DNA from: Niveispirillum cyanobacteriorum
GTDB taxonomy: Bacteria > Pseudomonadota > Alphaproteobacteria > Azospirillales > Azospirillaceae
Assembly (NCBI RefSeq): GCF_002868735.1
Contig: NZ_CP025611.1
Location: 3,180,501-3,244,500 of the forward strand
Length of the DNA stretch: 64,000 bases
Direction: 5' to 3'
Below are positions 27,219-35,471 of the stretch, piece by piece; position 1 is the first letter of the stretch; the number at the start of each line of letters is the position of its first letter. Made by a program: the position numbers and the translations under genes. Below the pieces are notes generated by a model. That model saw only the letters and a program-made list of their open reading frames with translations. It made no database searches and was not told the origin of the DNA.

Positions 27219-28108
27219 AGGGCGACGAGACGCCAGTTCACATGGCAGGCGTGGCCACGGGGCAGCCGCGCGGGGCCTATCTGTTCGGCACCGTCGTGAT
27301 TGTCGTGCTGATGCTGCTGGCGGGTATCGCCATCGTTGCTTTGGTGATGGAATTGCGGCGCGTCTTGCCGGGCACTTCCTACCTGCAGACCTATGGCCTG
27401 CTGACCATCAATTCCATCGCCATCCCGGTTCTGGCCTTGGTGCTGCACTGGCTGCACCGGCTGCGTCTGTCGGACCTGATCGCGCCGGGCCGTTCGCTGG
27501 ACTGGGGGATGATGGGGCGGGCGGCCCTAGTCTTCGCACTGCCCATGCTGGTGCAGGTGGGCATCGGCCTATGGGCGGGCGAATTGCGCCTATCTCAAAC
27601 AAGCCTGATGACCTTCCTGCTGCTGGCCCCGCTATCGGTGCTGCTCTTCGGTCTGCAGGCCTCGGCAGAGGAGTTGCTGTTCCGGGGCTATCTGGCGCAG
27701 GGCGCGCAATTGCTGTTTCGCCATGCCCTGCCGGCCTCGCTTCTAACGGCGGTGCTGTTTACCCTGGTGCATGAAGGGTCAGAGGCGCAGGCCGTCTGGG
27801 CCATGCGGGCGGAGATTTTCTGCATGGCCCTGTTCCTATCCTGGATTACCACCCGCTTCGGGCGACTGGAGGCGGCGATGGGCGTGCACATCATCAATAA
27901 TGTGCTGTTTTCCTTCTTCGTGGGCAGTGCGGATCTGTCCTTCCCCGACCTGACCACCCGTGTGGAGTTGGACCCGCCGGACCTGTCCGGCTGGGCCGAT
28001 TGGGGTGAGTTTGCCCTGCATCAGGCGGTGCATGTCGGTTTCTTCTGGCTGGTCGGCATGAAGACCGGCTTCATTGAGAAGGGCTGGATCAGGCGTCGCG
28101 CCGCGTAA
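27215..28108 (+). CDS. CPBP-family intramembrane metalloprotease (second of two)
   Basis: A 297-residue paralogue of the preceding gene, joined by a 4-base ATGA overlap that implies translational coupling. It has the motifs AEELLFRGYLAQ, FTLVHEGSEAQ and HIINNVLFSFF. CPBP enzymes cleave prenylated or signal-like peptides, or act in immunity-type roles. No bacteriocin or peptide pheromone gene is visible nearby. The 3' end overlaps the convergent EamA gene by 20 bases. Confidence 0.85.
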   Translation: MKGDETPVHMAGVATGQPRGAYLFGTVVIVVLMLLAGIAIVALVMELRRVLPGTSYLQTYGLLTINSIAIPVLALVLHWLHRLRLSDLIAPGRSLDWGMMGRAALVFALPMLVQVGIGLWAGELRLSQTSLMTFLLLAPLSVLLFGLQASAEELLFRGYLAQGAQLLFRHALPASLLTAVLFTLVHEGSEAQAVWAMRAEIFCMALFLSWITTRFGRLEAAMGVHIINNVLFSFFVGSADLSFPDLTTRVELDPPDLSGWADWGEFALHQAVHVGFFWLVGMKTGFIEKGWIRRRAA

Positions 28109-28961
28109 GGTTGGACCCTAGTGCGGCCAGACATATCAAGGCGATAGCCGCCACCGCCGACAGCGACAGCACCTCGTTCAGCAAGAACAGGCCGACAATG
28201 GCGGACAGGGCCGGCTCCATCGCCATCATGATGCCGAACAGGGCCGTGGAGACGCGCCGCAGTGCCACGAATTCCAGCGCATAGGGCAGCAGGGTGGACA
28301 GCATCGCCACGACCACCACCATCCCCAGCAGCTCAAAACTGGCCAGATAGGGACCGGATACAGGCAGGCCGACCGGGGTCGTGAACAGGGTGGCGAACAA
28401 AAGCGCCAGGGCCAGCCCCGTCATCCCCGGTATCTCCCGCCCCGCATGCCGCGACATCAGGATATAGGCGGCCCAGCCCACAGCAGTAACGATGGCGAAG
28501 AACAGACCCAGCGGGTCCAGCCGTTCCGCCCCGGCCAGCGGCGTCAGCAGCAGCACACCCGCCAGCGCCAGCAGCGGCCAGAGATAATCCACCACCCGCC
28601 GCGCCCCGACCATGGCCACGGCCAGTGGCCCCAGAAACTCAATTGCTACCGCCACACCCAGGGGCAGCCGGGCCAGCGCCAGATAGAAGCACGCGTTCAT
28701 GGCGGCCAGCGACGCGCCCAGCGCCGCCGCCGCCCGCCATTGCGCGCCCGTCAGATTGCGGAAGGAAGGCCGGACGATCGCCAACATGATGGCGGCGGAG
28801 ATGGCGTTACGCAGAAAGGCCAGCGCCAGAATGTCATGCCCCTGCGACACATCCTTGGCCAATCCACCGCCCAGCGGCGGCATGGAGACGGACAGGACCA
28901 GCAGCAAGGGCGCCAGTAATGTCAGGCGGTCGGCGCGCGCGGGGGGCGCCGTATCGTTCAT
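28089..28961 (-). CDS. EamA/DMT-family transporter, RhtA-like
   Basis: A 290-residue inner-membrane protein with about ten hydrophobic segments in two EamA halves. Features such as LPLGVAVAIEFLGPLAVAMV and VSTALFGIMMAMEPALSAIV resemble the amino-acid/metabolite exporter RhtA. Its start overlaps the stop of tenA by 4 bases, so it is the last gene of a ferredoxin-tenA-eamA operon. This suggests transport of a thiamin-related compound, which is unproven. Confidence 0.82.
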   Translation of the reverse strand: MNDTAPPARADRLTLLAPLLLVLSVSMPPLGGGLAKDVSQGHDILALAFLRNAISAAIMLAIVRPSFRNLTGAQWRAAAALGASLAAMNACFYLALARLPLGVAVAIEFLGPLAVAMVGARRVVDYLWPLLALAGVLLLTPLAGAERLDPLGLFFAIVTAVGWAAYILMSRHAGREIPGMTGLALALLFATLFTTPVGLPVSGPYLASFELLGMVVVVAMLSTLLPYALEFVALRRVSTALFGIMMAMEPALSAIVGLFLLNEVLSLSAVAAIALICLAALGSNLTRRDA

Positions 28962-29665
28962 GGCAGCAGCCCCAGCCCCATGTCCCAGAACCCGGCCTCT
29001 AGCCGGCTGGCGGCATCAAAGCTGCGGGTCAGGTCGTTGAACCGGGCTTCACCGCCGCGCGTGGCCGACAGCCGGTCCAGCAGGGCCACCTGTGCCGCCG
29101 CCACGGAACGGTATTCAGGATCGGCATACATGGCGATCCAGTCGCCATAGGGATTGCCTTCCAGCTTGGTCGCCGGATCGGCCAGCAGATTGGCAGCAAT
29201 CTCAGCATAGCCAATGATGCAGGGGGCCAGCGCCACATGCAGGTCCAGCAGATCACCGGCCAGCCCGCGTTCCAGCACGAACCGCGTATAGGCCAGCGTG
29301 CCCTGCGCCTCGGGGGCGGCCTGCATCGCGGCCTCATCCAGGCCCCAGCCCGCGCAATATTTCACATGCAGGCCCATTTCCAGATCCAGGATCGCCGCCA
29401 TGGACCGCGCGGCCGCCCGCATATCGGCCAGATTGTCGGCCTTGAACGCGGCCAGCGCATAGGCGCGGGCGAAATGGATCAGGAACAGGTAATCCTGGAT
29501 CAGGTAATGCCTGAAGCAGGCCTCCGGCAGGGTCGCGTCGCCCATGCCCGCCACGAATGGGTGGCGGACATAGCGGTCCCAGGCGGGGCGCGTGGCCCCG
29601 CGCAGCCGGTCGAACAGGCCGCCCGGCGTGGCAATGTCCGGCAGGGTCTGACGGATCAGCGCCAT
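28958..29665 (-). CDS. tenA: TenA-family thiaminase II / aminopyrimidine aminohydrolase
   Basis: TenA proteins hydrolyse aminopyrimidine products of thiamin breakdown for salvage. This 235-residue all-helical protein has the conserved RHPFVAGMGDATLPEACFRH opening, YLIQDYLFL, and Cys149 in LAPCIIGYAEI, matching the catalytic Cys position of the family. The terminal Glu lies near EAGFWDMG. It is translationally coupled to the EamA transporter and starts 10 bases after the ferredoxin gene. Confidence 0.9.
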   Translation of the reverse strand: MALIRQTLPDIATPGGLFDRLRGATRPAWDRYVRHPFVAGMGDATLPEACFRHYLIQDYLFLIHFARAYALAAFKADNLADMRAAARSMAAILDLEMGLHVKYCAGWGLDEAAMQAAPEAQGTLAYTRFVLERGLAGDLLDLHVALAPCIIGYAEIAANLLADPATKLEGNPYGDWIAMYADPEYRSVAAAQVALLDRLSATRGGEARFNDLTRSFDAASRLEAGFWDMGLGLLP

Positions 29666-29675
29666 TGCGGGCGCC

Positions 29676-29990
29676 TTACTTGGCGCCCGGCAGCTTGACG
29701 GTCAGCCCGTCCAGTTCCGGGGTGATGCGGATCTGGCAGCCCAGGCGGGAGGTCTTGGTCAGGCCGAAGGCCAGATCCAGCATATCCTCTTCATCTTCCT
29801 GAGCGTCAGGCAGCAGGTCGTACCATTCCGGTGCGACCACGACATGGCAGGTGGAGCAGGCCAGCGAGCCCTCGCACGCACCTTCAAGGTCGATATCGTG
29901 GCGGCGGGCCACTTCCAGGATCGACAGGCCCAGGGGGGCATCCACCTCGCGGCGGGTGCCGTCGGTTTCAATGAACACCATCTTCGGCAT
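29676..29990 (-). CDS. (2Fe-2S) ferredoxin, adrenodoxin/Isc type
   Basis: A 104-residue ferredoxin with ligands C39, C45, C48 and C85 in the adrenodoxin spacing ([16 protein letters not shown]). The acidic helix [15 protein letters not shown] is the partner-binding surface. Such ferredoxins serve Fe-S assembly or P450 systems, but no isc cluster is adjacent. Here it heads the tenA-eamA operon. Confidence 0.92.
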   Translation of the reverse strand: MPKMVFIETDGTRREVDAPLGLSILEVARRHDIDLEGACEGSLACSTCHVVVAPEWYDLLPDAQEDEEDMLDLAFGLTKTSRLGCQIRITPELDGLTVKLPGAK

Positions 29991-30060
29991 GACGCCAGAA
30001 CTCCTGATACAGAATGGGCCACCCCGGTGATGAGGTGGTGATGTGAGGACGGTTTAGCCC

Positions 30061-30119
30061 GTGCCGCCGTTAACCGGCGGCACTTTGGTTCAATATGTGC
30101 CGCCGTCAGCCAGCGGCAC
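30061..30119. repeat. Two tandem copies of a 23-base hairpin unit at the secA 3' end
   Basis: GTGCCGCCG-N5-CGGCGGCAC at 30061-30083 is repeated at 30097-30119 with 20 of 23 identical bases, 36 bases apart. The second copy overlaps the secA stop codon. Each forms a stable hairpin without a T-tract, like REP-type palindromes that protect mRNA ends. Confidence 0.55.
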
Positions 30120-32859
30120 CGTGGCAATGCTTGAACTTCTTGCCGCTGCCACAGGGGCAGGGGGCGTTGCGCGGGGTGTTCACCCAGGCCTCGCCATCGG
30201 TCAGATCGGTTTCCTGCGCCACCGGCAAGGCGGCGGCACCCATGCCGAAATTCGGGATAGAGGCGCGGCGCACCATGCCTTCGGGCAGGGGGGCATCGGC
30301 GGGCGGCTGGCTGCCGAAGGCCGGGTCCAGGCGGGTTTCCTGGCCGAATTCCGGCATGGGCATTGGCATCGGCTCCGGCTCGTTCACGCGGACCTGGATC
30401 AGCATCAGCATCTCGGTCACCTGCTCACGCAGATTATCCAGCAGGCCGGAGAACAGCTCGAACGCTTCCTTCTTATACTCGTTCAGCGGGTCGCGCTGCG
30501 CATAGGCGCGCAGATTGATGCCCTGCCGCAGATGGTCGAGCGAGAGCAGATGGTCCTTCCAGACCTGATCCAGGATCTGGAGCAACAGGCTCTTCTCGAT
30601 ATTGCGCAGCAGCTCGGCGCCATAGGCGGCTTCCTTCTCCGCCATCTTGTCGTCGGCGAATTTCAGAAGACGCTCGCTGATCTCCTCATCTGCGATGCCT
30701 TCCTCCTTGGCCCATTCCCGGACCGGCAGGTCGGCGCCCAGCAGACGCAGGCATTCCTCATGCAGCAGGTTTACGTCCCACTGCTCGGCATAGGCGTTTT
30801 CCGGGATGGCGCGGCGTACCATGTCGGTGATCACTTCGTGGCGCATGGACGCAACCATTTCCTGGACGTCCTCGGCCTCCATGATCTCCTTGCGCTGTTC
30901 ATAAATGACCTTGCGCTGGTCATTCATGACATTGTCGTACTTCAGCAGGTTCTTGCGGATCTCGAAGTTATGGGCTTCGACGCGCTGCTGTGCTTTTTCC
31001 AGGGCCTTGTTGATCCAGGGATGGATGATGGCCTCACCCTCCTGCAGGCCCAGCTTCTGAAGCATGCCGTCCAGACGCTGGCTGCCGAAGATGCGCATCA
31101 GGTCATCATCCAGCGACAGGAAGAATTTCGACGCACCCGGATCGCCCTGGCGGCCCGAACGACCACGCAGCTGATTGTCGATACGGCGGCTCTCATGGCG
31201 CTCGGTACCGACCACATACAGGCCACCAGCCTTCAGCACCACTTCGCGGGCCGCCGCGATCTCGTCGCGGATGGTCTGGATGCGGCGGTTGCGCTCCTCG
31301 CCTTCGGGCACGTCGGCCAGTTCGAACTCCACCCGCATCTCGAAATTGCCGCCCAACTGAATGTCGGTGCCGCGACCGGCCATGTTGGTGGCAATCGTTA
31401 CGGCACCGGGACGACCCGCCTGCGAAACGATGTAGGCTTCCTGCTCATGATAGCGGGCGTTCAGCACGTTATGCGGGATGCCCTTCTTCTTCAGCAGGGC
31501 TGCCAGCGTCTCTGATTTCTCAATCGAAACGGTACCGACCAGCATGGGCTGCTGCCGCGCGCGGCATTCCTCGACCAGCTTGACGATGGCCTCGTACTTT
31601 TCCTGCGCCGTGCGATAGACCTCGTCATCCTGGTCCTTGCGGGCGACCGGCAGGTTGGTGGGGATGTCCACCACGTCCAGGCCATAAATCTCCGCGAATT
31701 CCGCGGCCTCGGTCATGGCCGTACCGGTCATGCCGGCCAGCTTGGGATAGAGGCGGAAATAATTCTGGAAGGTGATGCTGGCCAGCGTCTGGTTTTCGCG
31801 CTGGATTGAGACACCTTCCTTCGCCTCCAGCGCCTGATGCAGACCTTCGGAATAGCGGCGGCCTTCCATCATGCGGCCCGTGAACTCGTCAATGATGACG
31901 ACCTTGTCGTCCTTGACGATATAATCCACGTCGCGGGTAAACAGCTGGTGGGCCTTCAGCGCCTGGTTCATGTGATGGACCAGGGAGATATTGTGGATGT
32001 CGTACAGGTCGCCGGTCTTCAGCAGTTCCATGTCCTTGAGAATCTGGGCCACCTTCTCGGTGCCCGACTCGGTCATGGAGACGGCCTTGGCCTTCTCATC
32101 CTTCTCGAAATCGCCTTCGCCGATATGCGCCATCACCTTATTGATGGCGATATACAGTTCGGAACCATCGGTGGACGGGCCGGAGATGATCAGCGGCGTA
32201 CGCGCCTCATCGACCAGGATGCTGTCCACCTCGTCGACGATGGCGTAATTGAAGGGCCGCTGCACCATGTCGGACAGGCGGTACTTCATATTGTCGCGCA
32301 GGTAATCGAAGCCGAACTCGTTGTTGGTGCCATAGGTGATGTCGCAGGCATAGGCGGCACGGCGTTCCTCGTCATCCAGCCCATGCACGATAACGCCCGT
32401 GGTCAGGCCCAAGAAGCTGTACAGCCGGCCCATATGCGTGGCGTCGCGGCGGGCCAGATAGTCGTTGACGGTAACGACATGCACGCCCTTGCCCTGCAAC
32501 GCGTTCAGATAAACGGCCAGCGTACCGACCAGCGTCTTGCCTTCACCGGTGCGCATTTCAGCAATCTTGCCGGAATGCAGCACCATGCCGCCGATCATCT
32601 GCACGTCGAAATGCCGCATGCCCATGACGCGCTTGGACGCTTCACGCACCGTCGCAAAGGCGTCGGGCAGAATGGCGTCCAGCGTCTCGCCCTTGTCCAG
32701 CCGGTCGCGCAGCCAGTCGGTGCGCATCTGCAATTCGGCGTCGGACAGGCCGGAAAGCTTCGGCTCCAACGCGTTGATGGCTTCCACCCGCTTGCGCAGA
32801 CCCTTGACCACCCGCTCATTGGCGCTGCCGAACAGCTTGCGGGCGATGGAACCGAACAT
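30106..32859 (-). CDS. secA: Preprotein translocase ATPase SecA
   Basis: The motor of the Sec export channel, 917 residues. It starts [18 protein letters not shown]. The Walker A region is [20 protein letters not shown], and the DEAD-type box is [20 protein letters not shown]. The second motor domain contains [14 protein letters not shown] and [18 protein letters not shown]. The C-terminal zinc tail is [14 protein letters not shown], which binds SecB. GGAG precedes the start. It is divergent from a parvulin gene. Confidence 0.98.
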   Translation of the reverse strand: MFGSIARKLFGSANERVVKGLRKRVEAINALEPKLSGLSDAELQMRTDWLRDRLDKGETLDAILPDAFATVREASKRVMGMRHFDVQMIGGMVLHSGKIAEMRTGEGKTLVGTLAVYLNALQGKGVHVVTVNDYLARRDATHMGRLYSFLGLTTGVIVHGLDDEERRAAYACDITYGTNNEFGFDYLRDNMKYRLSDMVQRPFNYAIVDEVDSILVDEARTPLIISGPSTDGSELYIAINKVMAHIGEGDFEKDEKAKAVSMTESGTEKVAQILKDMELLKTGDLYDIHNISLVHHMNQALKAHQLFTRDVDYIVKDDKVVIIDEFTGRMMEGRRYSEGLHQALEAKEGVSIQRENQTLASITFQNYFRLYPKLAGMTGTAMTEAAEFAEIYGLDVVDIPTNLPVARKDQDDEVYRTAQEKYEAIVKLVEECRARQQPMLVGTVSIEKSETLAALLKKKGIPHNVLNARYHEQEAYIVSQAGRPGAVTIATNMAGRGTDIQLGGNFEMRVEFELADVPEGEERNRRIQTIRDEIAAAREVVLKAGGLYVVGTERHESRRIDNQLRGRSGRQGDPGASKFFLSLDDDLMRIFGSQRLDGMLQKLGLQEGEAIIHPWINKALEKAQQRVEAHNFEIRKNLLKYDNVMNDQRKVIYEQRKEIMEAEDVQEMVASMRHEVITDMVRRAIPENAYAEQWDVNLLHEECLRLLGADLPVREWAKEEGIADEEISERLLKFADDKMAEKEAAYGAELLRNIEKSLLLQILDQVWKDHLLSLDHLRQGINLRAYAQRDPLNEYKKEAFELFSGLLDNLREQVTEMLMLIQVRVNEPEPMPMPMPEFGQETRLDPAFGSQPPADAPLPEGMVRRASIPNFGMGAAALPVAQETDLTDGEAWVNTPRNAPCPCGSGKKFKHCHGAAG

Positions 32860-33208
32860 AGAGGCACTCCAGAAAAGGAACAGGCGCGAAGGACACCGGA
32901 CATGACGAAATCCCGGGCACGGGCCGTCTGGCCGCCGGGAAGGTTTTGTACCGGAACAGGCCTCGCCCATTCCAGCGCCCGTCACAGATAAGACCGCGCA
33001 TCGCATCGGTCAATGCGGCAATGCCACATCAAGGCGCCTTTCGGCGGCGTTGCAGCCATGAAATGGCCACGTGGACGGGTTCTTTACTGGCCTTAAGACC
33101 ATGCGCGTGGCCCCTTGCCTGCTCATGGCCTGTCATGCTTTATGCCGGTGCGGTCTGCTGGGGATGTTCCCGCCGACCGACCAGATTGTTTCGAGGGAAC
33201 CCCCACAG
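32860..33208. other. Intergenic region between divergent secA and the parvulin gene
   Basis: 349 bases that should hold both promoters. I see a 7-base inverted repeat, GGCCACG (33065-33071) with CGTGGCC (33106-33112), but no clear -35/-10 pair and no credible gene. Confidence 0.4.
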
Positions 33209-34141
33209 ATGTCGTTCAAGACCATGCGTGCCGCTCTGGTTGTCGCCGCCCTCGGGTCGGTTGCTGCCGTTGCCCTTTCCCCGGCCATGGCGCAGGACGC
33301 GGCCAAGCCCGCAGCGGCCCCCGCTGCCAAGCCCGCCGCCGGTGGTTCTGCCCTGGCTGACGACCCGGTCGTCGCCCGCGCCAATGGCAAGGAATTCAAG
33401 CGTTCCGACGTGATCGCCCTGTTGCAGCAGCTGGACCCCCAGGTGCAGCAGATGCCGTTGCAGATGATCTATCCGCAGCTGGTCGATCAGTTGATCCAGG
33501 CGCAGCTGGTGACGGAGGCTGGCTACAAGGCCAAGCTGCAGGACAGCGCCGAGGTCAAGAAGCGCCTGAAGCAGGCCGAGGAGCAGTTCGTTCAGCAGGC
33601 CTGGCTGAAGGCCGAGATCGACAAGAAGATGAGCCCTGAGAAGATCAAGGCCGCCTACGACAAGTGGATGAAGGAAAACCCGCCGCAGGACGAAGTGCGC
33701 GCCAGCCATATCCTGGTGAAGACCAAGGAAGAGGCCGACGCCATCATCAAGCAGCTGAAGGGCGGCGCTGATTTCGCCAAGCTGGCGGCGGAGAAGGGCA
33801 CCGACGGTACCAAGGACCGTGGCGGCGACCTGGATTACTTCACCAAGGACCGCATGGTGCCGGAGTTTGCCAACGCCGCCTTCGCCATGAAGGTGGGCGA
33901 TGTCAGCCAGGCCCCGGTGCAGACCGAGTTCGGCTTCCACGTCATCAAGCTGACCGACAAGCGCAAGCAGGTTCCGCCGACGCTGGACCAGGCCACGCCG
34001 CAGCTGCGCCAGATAGTTGCCCAGGAAATCGCCGAAGAGGTGGTGAAGGGCCTGGAGAAGACCGCCAAGGTTGAGAAGTTCAACATTGACGGCTCCCCCA
34101 TGCCTGCCGCCCCGGCAGCGCCGGCGCCGCAGAAGAAGTAA
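33209..34141 (+). CDS. Parvulin-type peptidyl-prolyl cis-trans isomerase, periplasmic
   Basis: A 310-residue protein. The signal peptide (MSFKTMRAALVVAALGSVAA, cleaved after AMA) is followed by an Ala/Pro linker and a helical SurA_N-like chaperone segment. The rotamase domain (about 180-275) contains VRASHILVKTKEEADAIIKQ, GGDLDYFTKDRMVPEF and TEFGFHVIKL. It probably folds outer-membrane proteins delivered through Sec, fitting its place beside secA. The start at 33209 is fixed by the signal peptide; the frame is open further upstream. Confidence 0.9.
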   Translation: MSFKTMRAALVVAALGSVAAVALSPAMAQDAAKPAAAPAAKPAAGGSALADDPVVARANGKEFKRSDVIALLQQLDPQVQQMPLQMIYPQLVDQLIQAQLVTEAGYKAKLQDSAEVKKRLKQAEEQFVQQAWLKAEIDKKMSPEKIKAAYDKWMKENPPQDEVRASHILVKTKEEADAIIKQLKGGADFAKLAAEKGTDGTKDRGGDLDYFTKDRMVPEFANAAFAMKVGDVSQAPVQTEFGFHVIKLTDKRKQVPPTLDQATPQLRQIVAQEIAEEVVKGLEKTAKVEKFNIDGSPMPAAPAAPAPQKK

Positions 34142-34166
34142 GCAGGGGACACTCTGCTGGGAAGGA

Positions 34167-34199
34167 GGGGGCCGCCGGCGCAATCCGGCGGCCCCTTTG
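34167..34199 (+). terminator. Rho-independent terminator of the parvulin gene
   Basis: GGGGCCGCCGG and CCGGCGGCCCC arms followed by TTT, 25 bases after the stop codon. Confidence 0.8.
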
Positions 34200-34350
34200 C
34201 CGTTCAAATGCCGGATTCTGACCTACGACCTTGGTAGATGCGGCGGAAATGCACAGCGGGTCATCCTTCCGCAAACTTCATTTCGCACCTGCACTCGGCT
34301 AGGATCGCGCCGGTAATTCACTCTGTTCAGTTGCCAAGAAGGCCGTAACC

Positions 34351-34884
34351 ATGGACATCACCAAGATCCCCGTCGGCAAGAACGCGCCCTGGGACATCAA
34401 CGTCGTCATCGAGATCCCGCAGGGCGGCCAGCCCGTGAAGTACGAGCTGGACAAGGACAGCGGCGCCCTCTACGTCGACCGTTTCCTGCACACGGCGATG
34501 TTCTATCCGGCCAATTATGGCTTCGTCCCGCACACCCTGGCCTTGGATGGCGACCCGATCGACGTGATGGTGGTGGGTACGACCCCCGTGGTCCCCGGCG
34601 TCGTCCTGCGGTCGCGCCCCATCGGCGTGCTGATCATGGAAGATGATGCGGGCATGGATGAGAAGATCCTGGCCGTGCCGGTGGACAAGCTGCACCCGTT
34701 CTACAAGGACATCACCAGCTATCGCCAGCTGCCGCAGATCCTGGTCGAACAGATCGCCCACTTCTTCGAGCACTACAAGGACCTGGAGCATGGCAAGTGG
34801 GTCCGCATCGTCCGCTGGGACGAGGCTGATGTCGCGGCCAAGCTGATCCAGGAAAGCATTGAGCGGGCTGCTGCCACTGCGTGA
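34351..34884 (+). CDS. ppa: Inorganic pyrophosphatase
   Basis: Family I soluble pyrophosphatase of 177 residues. Diagnostic segments are VIEIPQGGQPVKYELDKDSG, the substrate-site region FYPANYGFVPHTLALDGDPI followed by DVMV, and EDDAGMDEKILAVP. The active-site acidic residues (DGDPIDVMV) are intact. It pulls biosynthetic reactions forward by removing pyrophosphate. It is a single-gene unit between terminators. Confidence 0.97.
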   Translation: MDITKIPVGKNAPWDINVVIEIPQGGQPVKYELDKDSGALYVDRFLHTAMFYPANYGFVPHTLALDGDPIDVMVVGTTPVVPGVVLRSRPIGVLIMEDDAGMDEKILAVPVDKLHPFYKDITSYRQLPQILVEQIAHFFEHYKDLEHGKWVRIVRWDEADVAAKLIQESIERAAATA

Positions 34885-34902
34885 TCAGGTCTGGGTTGAT
34901 TG

Positions 34903-34940
34903 AAAAAGGCCACGCCAGTTCAAACCGGCGTGGCCTTTTT
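34903..34940. terminator. Bidirectional-type terminator after ppa
   Basis: AAAAAGGCCACGCC and GGCGTGGCCTTTTT arms flanking a 10-base loop; a T-tract is available on both strands. Confidence 0.88.
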
Positions 34941-35008
34941 GTTGCCGATCCGTCCACAAAACCGGCATGTTTAAGTTTCCATACGGAACAGGGTGGGAGA
35001 GGCTGTGA

Positions 35009-35353
35009 ATGACTGATTATGATATGCGCCGGGGCAACGGCTCCATGCGCATGATCGTGGTGATCTGCAATCTGCTGACCATTGTCGGGTTCGGCCTGAT
35101 CGGCGTCATCATCGCCTATCTGAAGCGGGGCGAGGCCTATGGCACCCTTTGGGAAACGCACATCACCTATATCATCCGCACCTTCTGGCTGGGCGTCCTG
35201 GGTATCGTGGTTGCGGGCCTGACCAGCTTCATCGGCATCGGCATCCTGCTGGGTCTGGTGGTGGCCCTCTGGTGGCTGATCCGCTCGGTCAACAGCCTGT
35301 TGAAGGCGATTGATGACCGGCCCATCCACAATCCGGAAACCTGGCTGATCTGA
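35009..35353 (+). CDS. Small membrane protein, DUF4870/Tic20-like
   Basis: A 114-residue protein with about three membrane spans (MIVVICNLLTIVGFGLIGVI, TFWLGVLGIVVAGLTSFIGI and GILLGLVVALWWLIRSV). The conserved linker YGTLWETHITYIIRTFW is typical of this family. The C terminus DDRPIHNPETWLI is soluble. Function is unknown. It stands between ppa and the Pat-like gene with its own spacing. Confidence 0.75.
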   Translation: MTDYDMRRGNGSMRMIVVICNLLTIVGFGLIGVIIAYLKRGEAYGTLWETHITYIIRTFWLGVLGIVVAGLTSFIGIGILLGLVVALWWLIRSVNSLLKAIDDRPIHNPETWLI

Positions 35354-35471
35354 TCGCGGTTTGCGGGCGGCGGATTGACCCATGTCATCGCCCGCCCATG
35401 GTCGTGGTTTATGGTGGCCGCCGTTTCCGGCATGCTGCCGTGACGCGTGATCCCGGACGCCAGGAGCCGCC

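Noticed and set aside
30061-32991. Long plus-strand frames (484 and 384 codons) antisense to secA
   Set aside because: SecA is clear on the other strand; these have no start signals or domain content.
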